Below, piece after piece: positions 6,630-9,987 of a stretch of DNA of 9,987 bases (position 1 is the first letter of the stretch; every line of letters begins with the position of its first letter). The notes under the pieces are model-generated. The model did no database searches, was not told the origin of the DNA, and saw nothing but the letters and a program-made list of their open reading frames with translations. Both the position numbers and the translations under genes were made by a program. The stretch is from JBCBXA01 sp039816825 (GTDB lineage Bacteria; Pseudomonadota; Alphaproteobacteria; Rhizobiales; Rhizobiaceae): the NCBI GenBank assembly GCA_039816825.1, contig JBCBXA010000099.1:1-9987 (forward strand), read 5' to 3'.

Positions 6630-7976
6630 TTAGAAGCTCTCCTTCAGCCAGTGGCCCATGCGAGCCAGAGTGCCGGTGGTGCCGGTCAGGCGCGGTGCGC
6701 CCGTGCGGCGCCCGCCTCCCTGAATGCGGAAGGCCTGTTCGTTGCCCGCAACCTGCGGGTAGATCAGAAGGCCAACGGACGTTGCAAAAGATGGGCCCTT
6801 GGCAGCCGCCGGCAGTTTGGACACGCCCATGGGGCGTCCAAGGCGCACATTGCGACCGATGATCCGCCGAGCCACTTCGGCCACGCCGTTCAGCTGGCTC
6901 GCACCGCCTGTAAGGACGAGCCGCTTGCCGATCAGCCCGGCATAACCGGAGGCAGACAGGCGATCACGGATCGTTTCAAGCGTTTCTTCAACGCGAGGGC
7001 GGACGATGCGGGTAACATGGGCGCGGGGAATGGAGGTCATCGCTTCGCTGTCATCCATGCCGAGAAGCGGAACGTTGATCATGTCGCGATCATCTGATGC
7101 GCTGGGCAATGCTGAGCCATGGCGCACTTTCAGGCGCTCAGCTTCATCAATGGCGCAGCCCAACCCCCTGGCCAGGTCAGTCGTGACGTGCCCGCCACCC
7201 AGGGCGATGGCGTCGGTGTAAACCAGATTGCCTTCATGGAAGATCGAGATCGTGGTCGTGCCGCCGCCCATATCGATGCAAGCGCAGCCGATTTCGGCTT
7301 CATCACCAACCAGTGCCGACAGACCGCTGGCATAGGGTGTCGCCACCATGGTCTCGACGCTCAACATGGCGCGGTTGATCACCAGCTCGAGATTAGCCAT
7401 CGGCGCAATGTCCGCCGAGATGACATGCATATCGATGCCCAATTCTTCGCCCAGCATGCCTCGCGGATCGCGAATGCCACTGTTGCCATCAAGCGTATGG
7501 CCTATGGGCATGGCGTGCAGCGTAGCTCGGTCGGCAGTCATCACCTGTTCACCGCCAGCGGCAAGCACGCGCGCAATGTCATTGGCCTCAACGGCATGAC
7601 CCGACAGTGAAACGGATGCGTTAAAGGTCTCGCTCTGCAACCGTCCTGCAGACACGTTGACGATCAGGCTATCAACCGTAACGCCAGCCATCCGCTCGGC
7701 GCCGTCCACGGCATTGCGAATGACGGTCTCAGCCGCATCCAGATCAACGATAACGCCTGATTTGATGCCCTGTGACTTGAGATGGTAGCAGCCCAAGACC
7801 TCGATAGAGTGGGTGCGATCGGGCAGCACTTCACTCTCATCACGCGGACGCAGTCGCGCTATCATACAGCAGACCTTCGCCGTTCCAACGTCGAGAACCG
7901 AGACGGTTGTCGTGCGGGACGGCGCAGGAGCCCGAACCTTCGGCGTTGGGCGAAATGGGGCAGAGAATAGTTTCAC
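6630..7976 (-). CDS. ftsA: Cell division protein FtsA (actin-like membrane anchor)
   Basis: FtsA is an actin/Hsp70-fold ATPase that tethers FtsZ filaments to the inner membrane and recruits later divisome proteins. The protein has 448 residues. The phosphate-1 motif VLDVGTAKVCCMIA is at 28-40, the SHS2/1C region follows at about 100-190, phosphate-2 IDMGGGTTTISIF is at 234-246, and the adenosine motif VLTGGASQLNG is at 354-364. The C-terminal amphipathic helix LARMGHWLKESF (437-448) is the membrane-targeting sequence. About 23 basic, Pro-rich residues precede the fold. The start is GTG at 7976 and shares the bases GTGA with the ftsQ stop, so the two are probably translationally coupled; GAGGGG lies about 10 bases upstream. 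The stop TAA at 6632 overlaps an ATG (TAATG) that opens a short frame toward ftsZ. Confidence 0.98.
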   Translation of the reverse strand: MKLFSAPFRPTPKVRAPAPSRTTTVSVLDVGTAKVCCMIARLRPRDESEVLPDRTHSIEVLGCYHLKSQGIKSGVIVDLDAAETVIRNAVDGAERMAGVTVDSLIVNVSAGRLQSETFNASVSLSGHAVEANDIARVLAAGGEQVMTADRATLHAMPIGHTLDGNSGIRDPRGMLGEELGIDMHVISADIAPMANLELVINRAMLSVETMVATPYASGLSALVGDEAEIGCACIDMGGGTTTISIFHEGNLVYTDAIALGGGHVTTDLARGLGCAIDEAERLKVRHGSALPSASDDRDMINVPLLGMDDSEAMTSIPRAHVTRIVRPRVEETLETIRDRLSASGYAGLIGKRLVLTGGASQLNGVAEVARRIIGRNVRLGRPMGVSKLPAAAKGPSFATSVGLLIYPQVAGNEQAFRIQGGGRRTGAPRLTGTTGTLARMGHWLKESF

Positions 7977-8872
7977 AATCGTGCGCCCCTCGCCTTGAGA
8001 CGTTTCTGAACAGCAGCAGCCCGCTCTTCAATGGCCGCCACACGCCGCTCATCAGCACCTTCTGTCAGGCGCAGAGCGATACGGTCGGGAACGCGAAAGT
8101 CCACCAGCTCAACGTCGCGCTCCAGCAAACCGTAAAGGCTGTCGAGTTCAGCGATCTCCTTGAGCGCGCGCATATGCTGTTCGGCTGGCAGCATCACGCG
8201 AACCCCGTTTTTGAGGTGCAGATCCCAGCGGCGCTCGGCCACGCGGACAAACGCGCCAACCTTTCTCTGCAGGGACGGAAAGTTCTTCATCTGCTTGAGG
8301 AAAACCGCTGACTGGCGATCAGCCCCGGGCCCCACAATGAGAGGCAGGTCGGTGAAGCCACCAGCTGGTAATGGAGCGATGACGGCGCCCGAGCGTTCCA
8401 CCACGAACAACTGAGAACCCCGCTGCCAGACGGCAAACGGCGCACGCTCAGTGATCTCCACATCAAGACGATTGGGCAGGTATTTGCGAACCACCGCCTT
8501 TTCGACCCACGGCAGACCTTCAACCGTATCACGGGCCTGTTCGATGCTGAGGCCCGCGAGCGATCCAAGCGTTTGCTCACCAAGGCTCGTGTGCAGATCA
8601 AGCGGCGATGTATGCTCGTTGCCGCGAAGATGGAGCTCGACATCAAAGCCTGAAGCCGCCGCGACGCGATCGACAACAGAAGCAAAGCCGGGACCTGCGA
8701 CAGAGCCATAGACGGTGATGGCGGCGAAAAGCCCGACGACGCTCGGCCAGCCGATACCATCAATAGGAGCAACATCGCCAGCAACCGCACGGCGCAGATA
8801 GCGCGCAAAGCGGCGAAGGCCGCGCTTGGCGCGCGGCAAAGGACTGTCAAAAAGTGCGATCAGCGATTGCAA
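7973..8872 (-). CDS. ftsQ: Cell division protein FtsQ
   Basis: FtsQ is a bitopic inner-membrane protein that links cytoplasmic and periplasmic divisome parts through FtsB and FtsL. With the TTG start at 8872 it has 299 residues. A basic cytoplasmic segment (PRAKRGLRRFARYLRR) is followed by one transmembrane helix (about 42-62, WPSVVGLFAAITVYGSV), a POTRA domain (about 76-149, ending near RLDVEITERAPFAVWQ) and the FtsQ beta domain (about 150-270); the last 25 residues are charged and helical. The start is a choice: the frame is open to a GTG at 8896, but that codon has no Shine-Dalgarno, whereas TTG at 8872 has GGAGG 7 bases upstream. The shorter form overlaps ddl by 13 bases, the longer by 37. 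The stop overlaps the ftsA GTG. Confidence 0.95.
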   Translation of the reverse strand: MQSLIALFDSPLPRAKRGLRRFARYLRRAVAGDVAPIDGIGWPSVVGLFAAITVYGSVAGPGFASVVDRVAAASGFDVELHLRGNEHTSPLDLHTSLGEQTLGSLAGLSIEQARDTVEGLPWVEKAVVRKYLPNRLDVEITERAPFAVWQRGSQLFVVERSGAVIAPLPAGGFTDLPLIVGPGADRQSAVFLKQMKNFPSLQRKVGAFVRVAERRWDLHLKNGVRVMLPAEQHMRALKEIAELDSLYGLLERDVELVDFRVPDRIALRLTEGADERRVAAIEERAAAVQKRLKARGARL

Positions 8873-9804
8873 CTCGCGTCCTCCACCATCCAGCACACCA
8901 GTTGCTGGAACGAATGACCCGCATGGGCCGCCTGCTCAGGCACCAGAGAGGTCGGTGTCATGCCGGGCTGGGTGTTGATTTCGAGCCAGGCGAGTTCGCC
9001 AGTCCCCATCAGACCATCATCCAGCCGGAAGTCGGAGCGAGTGACGCCCTTGCACCCGAGACCCTTGTGCGCTTCGAGCGCGATTGTCTGAATTTTTTGG
9101 TAAATATTTGGTTTAATCTGCGCGGGTAACACGTGTTCAGACCCGCCCGGAACGTACTTGGCGTCGAAGTCGTAGAACGCCTTGGGATCATCACCAGTCG
9201 GGATGATTTCGGTGACACCGAGGGCTACATCGCCCATCACGACGCAAGTCAGCTCACGCCCCGCAACATATTTTTCCACCATGACGGTATCGCCATAGGG
9301 CCAGTCGTCTGAATAGAGCTGCTGTGGTGGGCGCGACTGGTCTTCGCGCACGATCAGCACCCCAAAGGACGAGCCCTCATTCACCGGCTTGATCACGTAA
9401 GGCGGTTTCATGACGTGTTTGGGTGCAGCATCCAGCCGGTGCATCACGCGACTTTCGGCAAACGGGACGCCCCGCCCCTTCAGCACCGCCTTTGACTTCT
9501 GCTTGTCCATGGCGATGGCGGACGCCAGTACGCCGGAGTGAGTGTATGGAATTTCGAGAAGTTCCAGCAGGCCCTGAACGGTACCATCTTCACCAAATGG
9601 CCCATGCAGGGCGTTGAAGGCGACGTCGGGTTTCAGATCCATCAGAACCCGGGCCAGATCGCGATCCACATCAATGCGGGACACCTTATATCCGGCATCC
9701 TCCAGCGCGTCGGCGCACGGATTGCCCGATGCCAGAGACACTGGACGCTCGGAGGCCCAGCCCCCCATCAGCACCGCAACATGGATATCGTTTCTGTTGC
9801 CCAT
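8860..9804 (-). CDS. ddl: D-alanine--D-alanine ligase
   Basis: Ddl joins two D-alanines with ATP in the cytoplasm, supplying the dipeptide that MurF adds to the peptidoglycan precursor. It has the ATP-grasp fold. With the ATG at 9804 the protein has 314 residues. The N-terminal GGWASERPVSL has the D-Ala-binding Glu (E19). HGPFGEDG is at 67-74, the ATP-binding loop KPVNEGSSFG at 139-148, and Mg-binding D258, E275 and N277 lie in RSDF and WLEINTQPGMT. Tyr217 in FDAKY corresponds to the residue that marks D-Ala rather than D-lactate specificity (His in VanA-type ligases). An in-frame ATG at 9837 would add 11 residues; neither start has a strong Shine-Dalgarno. A markedly AT-rich patch encodes IKPNIYQKIQ (230-239). 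It overlaps ftsQ and is probably cotranscribed with it. Confidence 0.97.
   Translation of the reverse strand: MGNRNDIHVAVLMGGWASERPVSLASGNPCADALEDAGYKVSRIDVDRDLARVLMDLKPDVAFNALHGPFGEDGTVQGLLELLEIPYTHSGVLASAIAMDKQKSKAVLKGRGVPFAESRVMHRLDAAPKHVMKPPYVIKPVNEGSSFGVLIVREDQSRPPQQLYSDDWPYGDTVMVEKYVAGRELTCVVMGDVALGVTEIIPTGDDPKAFYDFDAKYVPGGSEHVLPAQIKPNIYQKIQTIALEAHKGLGCKGVTRSDFRLDDGLMGTGELAWLEINTQPGMTPTSLVPEQAAHAGHSFQQLVCWMVEDASCNR
8880..8884 (-). promoter_or_regulatory. Strong Shine-Dalgarno deciding the ftsQ start
   Basis: The minus strand reads GGAGG, then 7 bases, then TTG at 8872. It is among the best ribosome binding sites in the window and lies inside the end of ddl. It favours the TTG over the GTG at 8896. 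Confidence 0.6.
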
Positions 9805-9916
9805 TTCACTCGCAAACCAGAGGGCGTCACTGCCCATGCGCCCGATTTACGGTCGAAACTGAAAAGAAATGGTTACCAGCGATTAACTTTGTCGCTTCAC
9901 ACCGCAGTCACTTTCC
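9805..9916 (-). promoter_or_regulatory. Region upstream of ddl with TTAA-type half-sites
   Basis: No gene is seen here. The minus strand contains TTAATCGCTGGTAACCAT (9886-9869), in which GTAACCAT differs by one base from the CtrA 8-mer TTAACCAT. A second TTAA pair, TTAACTTCGGTTAA (9930-9917), lies just upstream. Both have N6 spacing instead of the N7 of the canonical CtrA site. A short T-rich run follows (9868-9861). No clear -35/-10 pair was chosen. Confidence 0.3.
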
Positions 9917-9987
9917 TTAACCGAAGTTAACGGGCAACCGGTCGTGCAAGGCTACCACAACGTCTTGAGTTGCCTCGGCTTCAGCGC
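9917..9987 (-). CDS. Possible 3' end of an upstream leftward gene (unidentified)
   Basis: One minus-strand frame is open from the right edge to a TAA at 9919-9917, 22 codons, ending VVVALHDRLPVNFG. Its codons end more often in G or C, and the peptide looks helical and protein-like; the other two frames stop earlier (the first at a TAG after 11 codons, the second almost at once). In related genomes murB often lies just before ddl, but this tail does not resemble the MurB C-terminus I know. So the gene cannot be named and may not be real. Confidence 0.3.
   Translation of the reverse strand, partial: AEAEATQDVVVALHDRLPVNFG

Noticed and set aside
4827..7097. 756-codon plus-strand open frame opposite ftsZ and part of ftsA
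   Set aside because: Its codons are in register with those of ftsZ and ftsA, which share one frame, so it stops only where these genes use TTA, CTA or TCA. Strong codon bias avoids those, which keeps the antisense frame open. The His/Arg/Gly-rich product resembles no protein.
1..9987. tRNA, rRNA, CRISPR array, insertion sequence or foreign island
   Set aside because: Gene order is continuous and core, composition is even apart from the small patch in ddl, and no repeat-spacer pattern, transposase or RNA gene was seen.

Overview
The window is a stretch of chromosomal core genes, all transcribed leftward (minus strand), from a GC-rich alphaproteobacterium. In transcription order it reads: ddl (D-Ala-D-Ala ligase), ftsQ, ftsA, ftsZ (divisome), lpxC (lipid A synthesis), bamD (outer-membrane protein assembly), recN (DNA repair) and the 5' part of ligA (NAD-dependent DNA ligase), which runs off the left edge. 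This order joins the end of the dcw (division and cell wall) cluster to lpxC-bamD-recN-ligA and is typical of Caulobacterales, Rhizobiales and relatives. FtsZ also ends in an alphaproteobacterial-type conserved tail (LEIPAFLRRQAN). Scarcity of GANTC, the site of the alphaproteobacterial methylase CcrM, fits this placement. A Caulobacterales/Hyphomonadaceae-like organism is a guess; genus cannot be named.

Layout, right to left. 9838-9987 is the upstream region of ddl; it may contain the last codons of another leftward gene, and it carries TTAA-type half-sites. ddl (9804-8860) overlaps ftsQ, which appears to start at a TTG with a strong ribosome binding site inside the ddl end. ftsQ and ftsA overlap by four bases (GTGA). 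A 114-base gap with a 14-base perfect palindrome separates ftsA from ftsZ. After ftsZ comes a convincing intrinsic terminator, inside a 248-base gap that should also contain the lpxC promoter. That gap holds several TGTAAC/T motifs, two of them in tandem at 10-base spacing, and three of the window's fifteen GANTC sites. lpxC, bamD, recN and ligA follow with gaps of 158, 90 and 73 bases.

The genes together serve growth of the envelope and its division. Ddl makes the D-Ala-D-Ala dipeptide for peptidoglycan. FtsZ, FtsA and FtsQ form the cytokinetic ring, its membrane anchor and the periplasmic bridge. LpxC commits UDP-GlcNAc precursors to lipid A, and BamD helps insert outer-membrane proteins. 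RecN and LigA belong to DNA repair and replication. No mobile element, CRISPR array, RNA gene or foreign gene cluster was seen. The points of interest are regulatory or translational. The two longest plus-strand open frames (756 codons opposite ftsZ/ftsA and the frames opposite recN) are explained as codon-usage shadows.
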